Positions 1 through 9,947 of a stretch of DNA of 57,888 bases are shown here, one piece after another. Both the position numbers and the translations under genes were made by a program. The number at the start of each line of letters is the position of its first letter. Positions within the stretch are counted from its first letter, which is position 1. The notes beneath the pieces were generated by a model, which searched no databases, was not told where the DNA came from, and was given only the letters and a program-made list of their open reading frames with translations. This DNA is from Verrucomicrobiota bacterium (lineage in GTDB: Bacteria; Verrucomicrobiota; Verrucomicrobiia; Limisphaerales; JAEYXS01): contig JAEYXS010000038.1 in the NCBI GenBank assembly GCA_023431185.1, forward strand, positions 1 through 57,888, read 5' to 3'.

Positions 1-2
1 CT

Positions 3-92
3 CTCCATCAGCAAGAACAGCCACGAATTGACTTCGCCACCCCCGGGCAATTCGTCACCGCCCCCTCCTTCGCACTACGCCTGAGGTTTTGA
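3..92 (+). CDS. C-terminal fragment, possible outer-membrane beta-barrel protein
   Basis: The first 90 bases have an open frame starting at base 3 and stopping with TGA at 90-92. Its last residues read FVTAPSFALRLRF, with alternating hydrophobic residues and a terminal Phe, as expected for the last strand of an outer-membrane beta-barrel such as a TonB-dependent receptor. The frame starting at base 1 is also open, to a TGA at 82-84, and gives a Pro/Ser-rich tail, so the reading frame is not settled. Everything upstream is missing and no function is claimed. Confidence 0.35.
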   Translation, partial: LHQQEQPRIDFATPGQFVTAPSFALRLRF

Positions 93-233
93 TCCCCTTT
101 TGGCGTTTTTAGCGGGCACCCCCTCCCTGCCCTCAATAGCACAAAAGTGTTACACAGCCGCGCTTGCTAATCCCCCAGACTCGCCAGCACTCTGGGTGCA
201 TTCGTTGGCCGAGGGTTTGCCGGTTTGCCTGAC

Positions 234-1025
234 ATGAGCCTTGCACTTCAACGCTGGTTGTACGTCGCCACCGTGGCCTTGCTCGCCTGCGGGCTTTTGC
301 TGGCGACTTCCTGCACCACCGTCACGCGCTCCGTGGAAGAGCCGCTGCATATCGAAGGCGCGGAATTCGTCGGCAACCAGGCGTGCATGGACTGCCATGC
401 CACTATCCATCAGAAGTTTCCAGCCAATCCCCACGCGCGCGTCAAGATCCGCACGGCCAAAGGCTCGCTCGACACTAGTTGCGAGGCGTGTCACGGCCCC
501 GGCAGCCGCCACGTGGCCACCGGCGGACAAGGCATGGACAAATTCATCCTCAATCCCAAGAAGACCTCGGAAGCCTGCTTCCGCTGTCATCAAAATGTCC
601 ATGCGGAGTTTCGCCTGCCCCACCATCACCCAGTTCTGGAAGGCCACCTGAACTGCGTGCAATGCCACGACCCGCACGGACACGACATGATGAAGCCCGC
701 CGGCGGCCTCGGCCTCGCTCGCGTGAACCAGTCCTGCGCGCAATGTCACCAGGAGCAGTCCCGCAAGTTCGTCTTCGAGCACGAAGCCATGCGCGAAGGC
801 TGCATCGTCTGTCACAATCCCCACGGCACCGTTCACCCCAAGCTGCTCGTGCAGCATGACTCCAACCTCTGCCTGAAATGCCACGCGCAAACCCAGACCG
901 CGCCCGGCAACCTGTTCATCGGCAAGGTGAACCACACCACGTTTGTGCGGCAAGGCGGCTGCTGGACCGCCGGTTGCCACGCCGCCGTCCACGGCTCGAA
1001 CATCAACCCGAAACTTCAGTATTGA
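234..1025 (+). CDS. Multihaem (octahaem) cytochrome c lipoprotein, DmsE/MtrA-like
   Basis: The 263-residue protein starts at the ATG at 234. An in-frame TTG lies 9 nt upstream but would only lengthen the n-region. A hydrophobic segment ends in LLLATSC, a plausible lipobox, so the mature protein is probably an exported lipoprotein. Seven CxxCH haem motifs follow (CMDCH at residues 51-55, then CEACH, CFRCH, CVQCH, CAQCH, CIVCH and CLKCH). An eighth, C-terminal CWTAGCH at 243-249, has four residues between the cysteines. The final GCWTAGCHAAVHGSN resembles the end of MtrA/DmsE cytochromes, which carry electrons across the periplasm into an outer-membrane porin. The gene ends one base before a beta-barrel gene that has its own haem domain, which supports a periplasm-to-surface electron conduit. 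The family usually has ten haems, so eight is short. Substrate and direction of flow cannot be read from the sequence. Confidence 0.85.
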   Translation: MSLALQRWLYVATVALLACGLLLATSCTTVTRSVEEPLHIEGAEFVGNQACMDCHATIHQKFPANPHARVKIRTAKGSLDTSCEACHGPGSRHVATGGQGMDKFILNPKKTSEACFRCHQNVHAEFRLPHHHPVLEGHLNCVQCHDPHGHDMMKPAGGLGLARVNQSCAQCHQEQSRKFVFEHEAMREGCIVCHNPHGTVHPKLLVQHDSNLCLKCHAQTQTAPGNLFIGKVNHTTFVRQGGCWTAGCHAAVHGSNINPKLQY

Positions 1026-1026
1026 G

Positions 1027-3405
1027 ATGCAACCACTGCATCCATCTAGCACTGAGGGCCGAAATCCGGTTCACTGTGGACTGATTCCCATTCTCGCCTG
1101 GCTGGCCTTGCTGGCACCGTCTTCCGCTCTGGCACAAGAGGTAAAACCCATCGATTTCCAACGCGACATCCGCCCCATCTTCGATACCTCCTGCCTGCGT
1201 TGTCACGGTCCCGAGAAACCCAAAGGCGGCTTCCGCATCGACCATCGCGAAGCCCTGCTCAAAGGCGGTGAAAGTGGTCCCGCCATCCTCCCCGGCAGCA
1301 GCACCGAAAGCCTGCTCATAAAGTTCGTCAGCTATACCGTGCCCGGCAAGGAGATGCCACCGCTCGGCAAAGGCGATCCGCTCACGGCTCAACAGATCAG
1401 CCTCCTGCGCACTTGGATCGACCAAGGCGCGGTCTGGTCGGCTGATACTAATAAGCCACCTGTGCGCTTCACCCTCACCCCCAGCCTCGGCTGGATCAGC
1501 GTGAGCGGCAACGAAGCTCTCTTTCGCACGCACAACTGGCGGCCGGAGAATGTGAGTGGCGGGGTGGAACATTTCGAGCTCATCCAGCCGATCGACCGCG
1601 ACACACGCATGACGATCAGTGGTCGCGTGCTGGCAGACTACGACTACCGCGTTTCACTGGATCTGAAGCGCCACGACGTCGGCTTCATCCGTGGCGGCGT
1701 AGAGCAGTTCCGCAGTTATTCCGATGACACGGGCGGCTACTACGCGCCCTTCGCGACCCCAGCATTCACGCTCGGGCGCGAACTGCACATGGACCACGGC
1801 AAGGCCTGGGTCGATTTCGGCCTCCGCAAGACCGACTGGCCGGAGATCACCCTCGGCTACGAATACCGTTACGCTGAAGGCTATAAATCCACCCTGCAAT
1901 GGGGTGCCGTCACCGCCGGTGGCACCACGCGCAACATCTTCCCCGCCTACAAGCAGATCGATGAGGAAACGCACATCGTGAAGCTGGATGTCAGCCACAC
2001 CCTTGGCGGCTTCCTGCTGGAAGATTCCTTTCGCGGCGAGTTCTACCGGCTGGAAACGGACCGGCCCAACGTCGATTTCGCCAGTTTCAACTTCGGCAAC
2101 CGCCATACTGAGAGTTACAAACACTTCGTCGGAGCGAACACTTTTCGCGTGGAGAAAAAAGCGCGTGACTGGCTGCTGCTCTCCGGCGGCTACCTCTATT
2201 CCAACCTCGACGGCGAAGGTTCCTTCCGTCAGGTGAGCTTTGCCCCCAGCACCGGTGCTGTTTTCGCACAAGGTGACACGAGCCCGCTCATCATCGTGCA
2301 GTCCGAGTCCCACGTCTTCAACGCCAACGCCATCCTCGGCCCATGGGAAGGCTTCACTTTCATCTCCGCCGTGCATGCAGATTGGACACAAACCGAGGGC
2401 CTCGGCAGCGGCACAGTGTTCGGCTTCCCCACGCCATTTGCCAATGACTACGGCTCCAACCAAGACAAGCGTACCGTAGAAGAACGCTTTGAATTGCGTT
2501 ACGAGAAGATTCCCCACACCACCCTCTACGCCGACCTGCGGTTCCGTCAGGAAAACACCGGCCAGTTTGAGCAACGCACGGTGAGTGATGGCCTGGGCTC
2601 GGATAGAGACTACCTGCGCCAAACAGAGACCACCGGAGACCTGAAGCAATTCAAAGGCGGTTTCCGCACCTCGCCTTGGAGCCAAGTCACGCTAAGCGCC
2701 AGCTACGAACATCGTATCAAGGAGGATGACTACACTCACAATCTCGATACCGACCTTAGCGGGACACCCGGCAACGGCTATCCCGGCCATTTACTAAGTC
2801 GCGACGAAACCACCGATAGTTTCGATATCCGCCTCGCCACCCGCCTGACCCGCTGGTTGCGGGCTAATGTGACTTACGATTACACCATGACGGATTACCG
2901 CAATCTGACAGCTTTCGCTACAACCTTCCCTGCGGGTTCCTCCCCTGGCGGCACTTTGCTCACCGGTGAATACGATGCCCATACTATCAGTCTGAACACC
3001 ACCATCACTCCATGGCACCGGCTCTATTTGAACACGACCTTCAGCGTCAGTGACACGCGCCAGCGCAGTGGTGCCTCCGGCGGCGGAGCCGTGGTGCCCT
3101 TTGGGGGCACGACTTGGAGCGTGATTGAGAGCGGCACCTTTGTGGTGGATAACAAGACGGATTTCACTACGACTTACAGCTTCTCGCGCGCAGATTTCGG
3201 CCAGGCGAACCAAGCGCTCGGTCTGCCTTTGGGTTCTGATTACCACCTGCACGGTTTGCAGACTGGCCTCATCCGTCAACTCAACAAACGCACAAAATTC
3301 GGCCTGCAATATCTCTTTCAAAGTTACACCGACCGTACGGCTGGCGGTGTCTACGATTATACCGCCCACGGAGTCTTCACCACATTCATCTGGCAATGGA
3401 ATTGA
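1027..3405 (+). CDS. Haem c domain fused to an outer-membrane beta-barrel (porin-cytochrome fusion)
   Basis: The chosen start is the ATG at 1027, one base after the cytochrome stop codon, which suggests translational coupling and gives 792 residues. A longer frame reaches 943 but would run into the upstream gene. Residues 1-38 form a signal peptide ending LAPSSALAQ. Residues about 42-140 match the planctomycete cytochrome c domain (PSCyt1): DIRPIFDTSCLRCHGPEKPK with CLRCH at 56-60, a KGG-x-S-GP segment and a closing TWIDQGAVW. The rest, about residues 150-792, is rich in alternating aromatic and polar residues and contains YRVSLDLKR, ITLGYEYRY, VTLSASYEHRI and TKFGLQYLFQSY, as in a large beta-barrel. 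The segment FIRGGVEQFRSYSDDTGGYY recalls MtrB/PioB porins. The protein probably houses or docks the upstream cytochrome in the outer membrane. The MtrB assignment is an inference; a generic barrel is the alternative. Confidence 0.72.
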   Translation: MQPLHPSSTEGRNPVHCGLIPILAWLALLAPSSALAQEVKPIDFQRDIRPIFDTSCLRCHGPEKPKGGFRIDHREALLKGGESGPAILPGSSTESLLIKFVSYTVPGKEMPPLGKGDPLTAQQISLLRTWIDQGAVWSADTNKPPVRFTLTPSLGWISVSGNEALFRTHNWRPENVSGGVEHFELIQPIDRDTRMTISGRVLADYDYRVSLDLKRHDVGFIRGGVEQFRSYSDDTGGYYAPFATPAFTLGRELHMDHGKAWVDFGLRKTDWPEITLGYEYRYAEGYKSTLQWGAVTAGGTTRNIFPAYKQIDEETHIVKLDVSHTLGGFLLEDSFRGEFYRLETDRPNVDFASFNFGNRHTESYKHFVGANTFRVEKKARDWLLLSGGYLYSNLDGEGSFRQVSFAPSTGAVFAQGDTSPLIIVQSESHVFNANAILGPWEGFTFISAVHADWTQTEGLGSGTVFGFPTPFANDYGSNQDKRTVEERFELRYEKIPHTTLYADLRFRQENTGQFEQRTVSDGLGSDRDYLRQTETTGDLKQFKGGFRTSPWSQVTLSASYEHRIKEDDYTHNLDTDLSGTPGNGYPGHLLSRDETTDSFDIRLATRLTRWLRANVTYDYTMTDYRNLTAFATTFPAGSSPGGTLLTGEYDAHTISLNTTITPWHRLYLNTTFSVSDTRQRSGASGGGAVVPFGGTTWSVIESGTFVVDNKTDFTTTYSFSRADFGQANQALGLPLGSDYHLHGLQTGLIRQLNKRTKFGLQYLFQSYTDRTAGGVYDYTAHGVFTTFIWQWN

Positions 3406-3442
3406 CCCCCTGTTCAAACATCGACACCTTGGCGCAATCCTG

Positions 3443-3476
3443 AAAAAGAAAAAGCGCCCATCTTTCGACAGGCGCT
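3443..3476 (-). terminator. Rho-independent terminator of the nuo operon
   Basis: Read on the minus strand, AGCGCC pairs with GGCGCT (3471-3476 with 3453-3458) around a 12-nt loop, followed by TTTTTCTTTTT. It lies just past the nuoN stop codon and closes the complex I operon. The plus-strand beta-barrel gene ends at 3405 with no separate terminator visible. Confidence 0.75.
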
Positions 3477-3504
3477 GAAATTACCAGCTCGTTTAAAAGT
3501 TAGC

Positions 3505-5052
3505 TTAGTGCTTCGCGTGTTCAACGCGGCCCGTAACCTTCTGCTTCACTTCTACCGCGGTATCAAGCTTCAGATCTGAAACTGCATTCTCACCCGCCGT
3601 CAGCGGCACGCCCGGGAACAAGCCGAGGTAAAGGATGGCCGCCACACAGGTCGCCAGCATCGCCTTCACCGGATAGGAAACCGTGATAGGAGTCGTCTCG
3701 CTGCTATCCTTGCTCCAGTAGATCGCGCGCACCACGCCGAAGTAGTAGTAGAGGGACATCACCACACCCGCGATGGCCACCGCGATGACGATGAACGCCA
3801 TCGGATGCATGATCGGGTCCGAAGGATTCGAGATGGCCTGTTCCGCCACCGCTTTCACCAAGAGGAACTTGCCCACGAAACCGGCCAGTGGCGGAATGCC
3901 CGCCAGTGAAACCATCGCGATCGTCATCGTCGCGGCGAGGAACGGGGAGCGTTGGCTCAAGCCGGAAAGCGAGGAGATGTCATCACCATCCACCTGGCGC
4001 ACCACCACGATCAGCACACCGAACGCGGCCAAGACCGTGAAGAGATAACCTGTCAGATAATACAACACGGCGGACGAACCACTGACCGAAGCCGCTGCCA
4101 CACCCAAGAGGATGTAGCCGGCATTCGAGATGCTCGAGTAACCCAGCAGACGCTTGAGATTGCGTTGCGGGATGGCGCACAGATTCCCGTAAAGAATCGT
4201 GACCGCAGCAATGATCATCAGCACCACCGTCCAGTTGATGGCGATCGCCGGAGCCGCACCGAACAGCACGCGCAACACCAGCACAAAGCCAGCGGCTTTG
4301 GAACCTACCGCCAAGAACGCCGTGGCCGGTGTCGGCGCACCTTGATACACGTCCGGCGCCCAGACATGCATCGGGAAAGCTGCGATCTTGAACGCGAGAC
4401 CAAAGAACACCATCAGCAGGCCAAGCTGCATGAGCTTGTGATCCCCCAGCGTCCCCGCCGTCGCCCACGCGCTGGTCAGCTTCTGCAATTCACCGAAGTT
4501 CATCGTGTTCGTCGTGCCAAAGATCAGCGCGATGCCATACACCATGAACGCCGAGGAAAGCGCTCCGAGAATTAGATACTTCACACCGGATTCCAGCGAC
4601 TTCGTCTGTGAACGAAGGAAGCTGGTAAGCACATAGAACGTCACCGTGACCAATTCCAGTGAAACGAACAACAAGGCGAAATCATTGGCCGAAGCCGCGA
4701 ACATCATGCCTGCCAAGGCGAACAACGTCAGCGCATAGAACTCGGAGACGCCTGCTTTGATGCGATCCGAATACTCTACAGAAAGCACCAGCACGATGAT
4801 CGCCGCCGCGATGAAGAAGCGTTTGAAGTACAACGCTAGCTGGTCCTGCACATACATGCCGCCGAACGCATAACGCACTCCATCGCCATCCACCAGATCC
4901 GTGAAACTGTAAAAGAGGACCAAGAACAGCAGCATGGCCGCGCCGTAGCCCAACTTGCTCTTCGCCGCTGCTGGCGCCCACAAGTCCAGCAACAGGATCA
5001 GCAGGCCGATGACGACCACTGCGATTTCCAACGTTATCAGAGATGTATTCAT
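3505..5052 (-). CDS. nuoN: NADH-quinone oxidoreductase subunit N
   Basis: The 515-residue polytopic membrane protein is one of three antiporter-like proton-pumping subunits of complex I, in the inner membrane. Stretches typical of NuoN/ND2 are visible: FYVLTSFLRSQTKSLESGVKYLILGALSSA, the FAMHVWAPDVYQGAPTP-type motif (here FPMHVWAPDVYQGAPTP, with lysines in the helices before it), and LLGYSSISNAGYILLG. Length fits the family (about 450-520). The gene is the last of the operon, 19 nt after nuoM, and is followed by a terminator. The ATG at 5052 places the first hydrophobic helix immediately at the N terminus. Confidence 0.96.
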   Translation of the reverse strand: MNTSLITLEIAVVVIGLLILLLDLWAPAAAKSKLGYGAAMLLFLVLFYSFTDLVDGDGVRYAFGGMYVQDQLALYFKRFFIAAAIIVLVLSVEYSDRIKAGVSEFYALTLFALAGMMFAASANDFALLFVSLELVTVTFYVLTSFLRSQTKSLESGVKYLILGALSSAFMVYGIALIFGTTNTMNFGELQKLTSAWATAGTLGDHKLMQLGLLMVFFGLAFKIAAFPMHVWAPDVYQGAPTPATAFLAVGSKAAGFVLVLRVLFGAAPAIAINWTVVLMIIAAVTILYGNLCAIPQRNLKRLLGYSSISNAGYILLGVAAASVSGSSAVLYYLTGYLFTVLAAFGVLIVVVRQVDGDDISSLSGLSQRSPFLAATMTIAMVSLAGIPPLAGFVGKFLLVKAVAEQAISNPSDPIMHPMAFIVIAVAIAGVVMSLYYYFGVVRAIYWSKDSSETTPITVSYPVKAMLATCVAAILYLGLFPGVPLTAGENAVSDLKLDTAVEVKQKVTGRVEHAKH

Positions 5053-5071
5053 CTACCTTCAGTCAAAATGG

Positions 5072-6613
5072 TTAACGTGATGCGGTCTTGGGGTCGCCCT
5101 TGCCTGACGGCTTGGACAACTCGGTGGCCTTCACGATCTTCTCCGCATCCGGCTTGATCTTCTCCGTCAGGCTGCCCGGCACGAAACCGAACCAGAGCAA
5201 CGCCACGATCAGGATCACGAACGGCAGTTTGCGCCAAGGCGTGGCCGCATCCGCGATATTCTTAAAATCCGCCACGAGTTCACCGTGCAGGATATTGCGG
5301 ATGGCGCGCAGCATATAAACCGCACCGATCACCAGACCGCCCCAGCAGGCCAGCACAGTAGCCGTCGGATACGCCTTCCACGCACCGAAGAACACCATTG
5401 CTTCACCCACGAAATTCGCGAAGCCCGGCAGACCGCAACCCGCCATCATCGCCATGATCATCACCGCACCGATGAACGGCACCGCGCGCAGCAAGCCGCC
5501 CATCTTCTCGATCTCCAGCGTGCGCGTCTGTTGATACAGATAACCGCTGACCGCGAACGTCAGAGCCGCCAGCAAACCGTGCGCCACCATGATGACGATC
5601 GCACCCGTGATACCCACCAGCGACAAGCTCGCGATACCGAGGAAGATGAAGCCCATGTGCGCCACGCTCGAGTTACCGATAAGCAGGTTAAGATTCTTCT
5701 GACGGATTGCGACCAGACCGCAGAACAGAATGTTGCCAAGGCAGAGGAACACGAGGATGTCCAGCCAGCCCGGGCCAAAGATGCTGCCGCTGTTCAAGGC
5801 ATCCGGGAGCAACGGCAACGCCACGCGGATCAGACCATAGAGACCGAACTTCTTCAGCACACCAGCGTGCAACATGGAAGTCGCCGTCGGAGCGGAACCG
5901 TAACCGATCGGCGCCCACGTATGGAACGGCCAGAGTGAAACGAGGATGCCGAACCCGAACAGCAAGAGCGGGAAGATGATGCTCTGGATCGCCGCCGGCA
6001 GCGGCTGCGCTTTCAGACGCGCCGTGATCTCCACGATATCGAACGTGTTCGCACCCGCTTGCACATAGAGGACGATCAAGCCGAGCAACGCGATGAGCGC
6101 GCCCAAGCTGAGATACAACGTCATCTTGAACGCCGCGTAATTCTTTTCCGTCCCCTTGCCCCAGACGCCGATCATGATGAAGGTCGGCACCAGCGCGAGT
6201 TCATGAAAGAAGTAGAAAAAGAACAAGTCCAGTGACGCGAATGCACCGATGATACCGCCGCTCATGAACATCAGGAGCACATAGAATTCCTTCTCCCGCT
6301 CCTTGATCTCCCAGGAAACGCAGGTCGCGGCAAACGCGACGATTGCCGCCATCAGCACGAGGCCGACGTTGATACCATCCACACCCACGTGATAGCTGAT
6401 ACCTAGGGATTCAATCCACGCCACCTTCTGCACGAACTGGGATGTTTCCGCACCCGTCTGAAATTTAGCGAACATCACGATGGCCGCCACCATGGAAAGC
6501 CCCGTGGCACCCAAGGAGATCAGGCGCGCGAGGAACCGCAGGTTGCGCGGCAAGAACAGGAGCAATATGCCCGCCAGCAACGGAACACCGAGTATGAAAG
6601 TTAAGGGAGACAT
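5072..6613 (-). CDS. nuoM: NADH-quinone oxidoreductase subunit M
   Basis: The 513-residue inner-membrane antiporter-like subunit of complex I carries out proton translocation. Diagnostic segments include FFYFFHELALVPTFIMIG with the conserved Glu, LWPFHTWAPIGYGSAPTATS, the key lysine region LLIGNSSVAHMGFIFLG, and GLPGFANFVGE. Length is normal for NuoM (about 500). It starts 3 nt after nuoL ends and sits 19 nt upstream of nuoN. The last 20 or so residues form a charged cytoplasmic tail (KIKPDAEKIVKATELSKPSG). Confidence 0.96.
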   Translation of the reverse strand: MSPLTFILGVPLLAGILLLFLPRNLRFLARLISLGATGLSMVAAIVMFAKFQTGAETSQFVQKVAWIESLGISYHVGVDGINVGLVLMAAIVAFAATCVSWEIKEREKEFYVLLMFMSGGIIGAFASLDLFFFYFFHELALVPTFIMIGVWGKGTEKNYAAFKMTLYLSLGALIALLGLIVLYVQAGANTFDIVEITARLKAQPLPAAIQSIIFPLLLFGFGILVSLWPFHTWAPIGYGSAPTATSMLHAGVLKKFGLYGLIRVALPLLPDALNSGSIFGPGWLDILVFLCLGNILFCGLVAIRQKNLNLLIGNSSVAHMGFIFLGIASLSLVGITGAIVIMVAHGLLAALTFAVSGYLYQQTRTLEIEKMGGLLRAVPFIGAVMIMAMMAGCGLPGFANFVGEAMVFFGAWKAYPTATVLACWGGLVIGAVYMLRAIRNILHGELVADFKNIADAATPWRKLPFVILIVALLWFGFVPGSLTEKIKPDAEKIVKATELSKPSGKGDPKTASR

Positions 6614-6616
6614 GGT

Positions 6617-8515
<1,899 letters not shown>

Positions 8516-8527
8516 GTCCCAAAATCC

Positions 8528-8833
8528 TTAGAGTTTCATCGAGGTCAGGTCCTCGACATGCGCGCTCTGGCGTCGGCGATACAATGCCACGATCAAAGCC
8601 AGACCCACCGCCACTTCCGCCGCTGCCACCGTGATGATGAAGAACACCATCACCTGCCCGTTCAGGTTGTCGTTGAAGCGCGACATGGCCACGAGCGCCA
8701 GGTTCGCCGCGTTCAGCATCAGCTCCAGCGACATATACATGATCAGCACGTTGCGCCGCAGGATGACGCCCAGCAGCCCCAGGCAAAACAGGACCGCGCT
8801 GACCACCAGATAATGTTCCAGACCGACTTGCAT
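8528..8833 (-). CDS. nuoK: NADH-quinone oxidoreductase subunit K
   Basis: The 101-residue subunit has three transmembrane helices and is the complex I membrane-arm subunit equivalent to ND4L. The conserved MYMSLELMLNAANLALVA helix contains the buried Glu of helix 2, and a second acidic residue follows in VTVAAAEVAVGLALIVALYR. Length is the usual 100-105. The start codon is one base after the nuoJ stop, which indicates coupled translation. Confidence 0.96.
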   Translation of the reverse strand: MQVGLEHYLVVSAVLFCLGLLGVILRRNVLIMYMSLELMLNAANLALVAMSRFNDNLNGQVMVFFIITVAAAEVAVGLALIVALYRRRQSAHVEDLTSMKL

Positions 8834-8834
8834 G

Positions 8835-9338
8835 TTATTTCAGATCCTTCTTGCTCAGCAAAATCACGCCCACCATGGCTACGAGCAGCAGCAGTGACAG
8901 AATCTCGAACGGCAACAGATATTGGGAGAACAGGATACCGCCCAAAGCCTTCACTTCACCGGCCTTCGTCGGAGCCGCCAGACCTTCGCCTACTTTCGAT
9001 TCCATCAACGTCTTCACTAGAATAGCACCAATGGAGCCCACACCGATGATTGCCGCCGCGATGCCGAACTTGTTGAACTTGCGCCGTTCCTCTTCCTTCA
9101 GGTCGAGCAACATGATGACGAACAGGAACAACACCATCACCGCGCCTGCGTAAACGAGCACTTGGACCGCCGCGAGGAAGAACGCGTGCAAGAGCACGAA
9201 CAGTCCGGCCATCGAGGCGATGGTCAGCACGAGGAACATCGCGCTCGTCACCGGATTCCGGCTGAACGGATTCGCCACCACCATGAAGCCGCACAGCAGC
9301 GTCAAGAGAGCGAAGATGTAGAAAAAGATATCTTGCAT
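8835..9338 (-). CDS. nuoJ: NADH-quinone oxidoreductase subunit J
   Basis: The 167-residue membrane subunit of complex I is equivalent to ND6 and lies next to the quinone channel. It has five predicted transmembrane helices, including the conserved helix-3 stretch VQVLVYAGAVMVLFLFVIMLLDL, whose pi-bulge tyrosine-alanine-glycine is characteristic of the family. The central cytoplasmic loop (LKEEERRKFNKFG) is charged. It starts 9 nt after nuoI and is followed one base later by nuoK. Confidence 0.95.
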   Translation of the reverse strand: MQDIFFYIFALLTLLCGFMVVANPFSRNPVTSAMFLVLTIASMAGLFVLLHAFFLAAVQVLVYAGAVMVLFLFVIMLLDLKEEERRKFNKFGIAAAIIGVGSIGAILVKTLMESKVGEGLAAPTKAGEVKALGGILFSQYLLPFEILSLLLLVAMVGVILLSKKDLK

Positions 9339-9347
9339 GAACCGGTC

Positions 9348-9911
9348 CTAGTTTTTCTTCACCACCGGGAACGATTCCTGTTCCTCGGCTTCCTTCTGCT
9401 TGTGCTCCCACTTCTTGATGCCGCGATGGGTGCCACCGAGGGACAGCAGTTTCTCTTTGTTATAAATCATCTCGCCCCGGCTCAGACCGGTGAGCGAATA
9501 ATCTTTTTGCAGGAAGATCGCCTCTTCCGGGCAAACTTCCTGGCAGAAGCCGCAGAAGATGCACCGGAGCATGTTGATCTCGAATTCCTTCGGCATCTTC
9601 TCCGCGTTCTCGCGGTCAGCTGTTTCACCGGCAGGTCCCGGAGGCGTGATCTTGATAGCCTTCGGCGGGCAGATGAATTCGCACAGCTGGCAGGAGACGC
9701 ACTTGGTGTTGTCGTCCTCATCCTTCACCAAGTAAGGCGCGCCGCGGTAACCCGCCGGCACGGTCCACTTCTGCTCGGGATACTGCATGGTCACAGACTT
9801 CCGCTGGAAGACCGTGCGATAAAAATGCTTACCCGTGACCTTGAAACCGCTCATCAAGGCCGGAAGGTAAATCCGTTCCCACCAACTTAATTCTGGGCGT
9901 TTGACGATCAT
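9348..9911 (-). CDS. nuoI: NADH-quinone oxidoreductase subunit I, 2x[4Fe-4S] ferredoxin
   Basis: The 187-residue peripheral-arm subunit carries clusters N6a and N6b between the NuoG chain and NuoB. Two complete binding motifs are present: CVSCQLCEFICP at residues 71-82 and CIFCGFCQEVCP at 117-128. The N-terminal amphipathic region (residues 10-40) docks on the membrane subunit NuoH in known structures. The Lys/Glu-rich C-terminal 30 residues extend beyond the usual NuoI core. The gene lies 36 nt downstream of nuoH, the largest gap in the lower half of the operon. Confidence 0.96.
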   Translation of the reverse strand: MIVKRPELSWWERIYLPALMSGFKVTGKHFYRTVFQRKSVTMQYPEQKWTVPAGYRGAPYLVKDEDDNTKCVSCQLCEFICPPKAIKITPPGPAGETADRENAEKMPKEFEINMLRCIFCGFCQEVCPEEAIFLQKDYSLTGLSRGEMIYNKEKLLSLGGTHRGIKKWEHKQKEAEEQESFPVVKKN

Positions 9912-9947
9912 ATGACTCGCAAATTTAGTTATTCGTCACTCCGTCAT

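Noticed and set aside
1654..2685. Minus-strand open frame of 343 codons opposite the beta-barrel gene.
   Set aside because: It is antisense to a strong coding frame, has no ribosome site and no recognisable domain.
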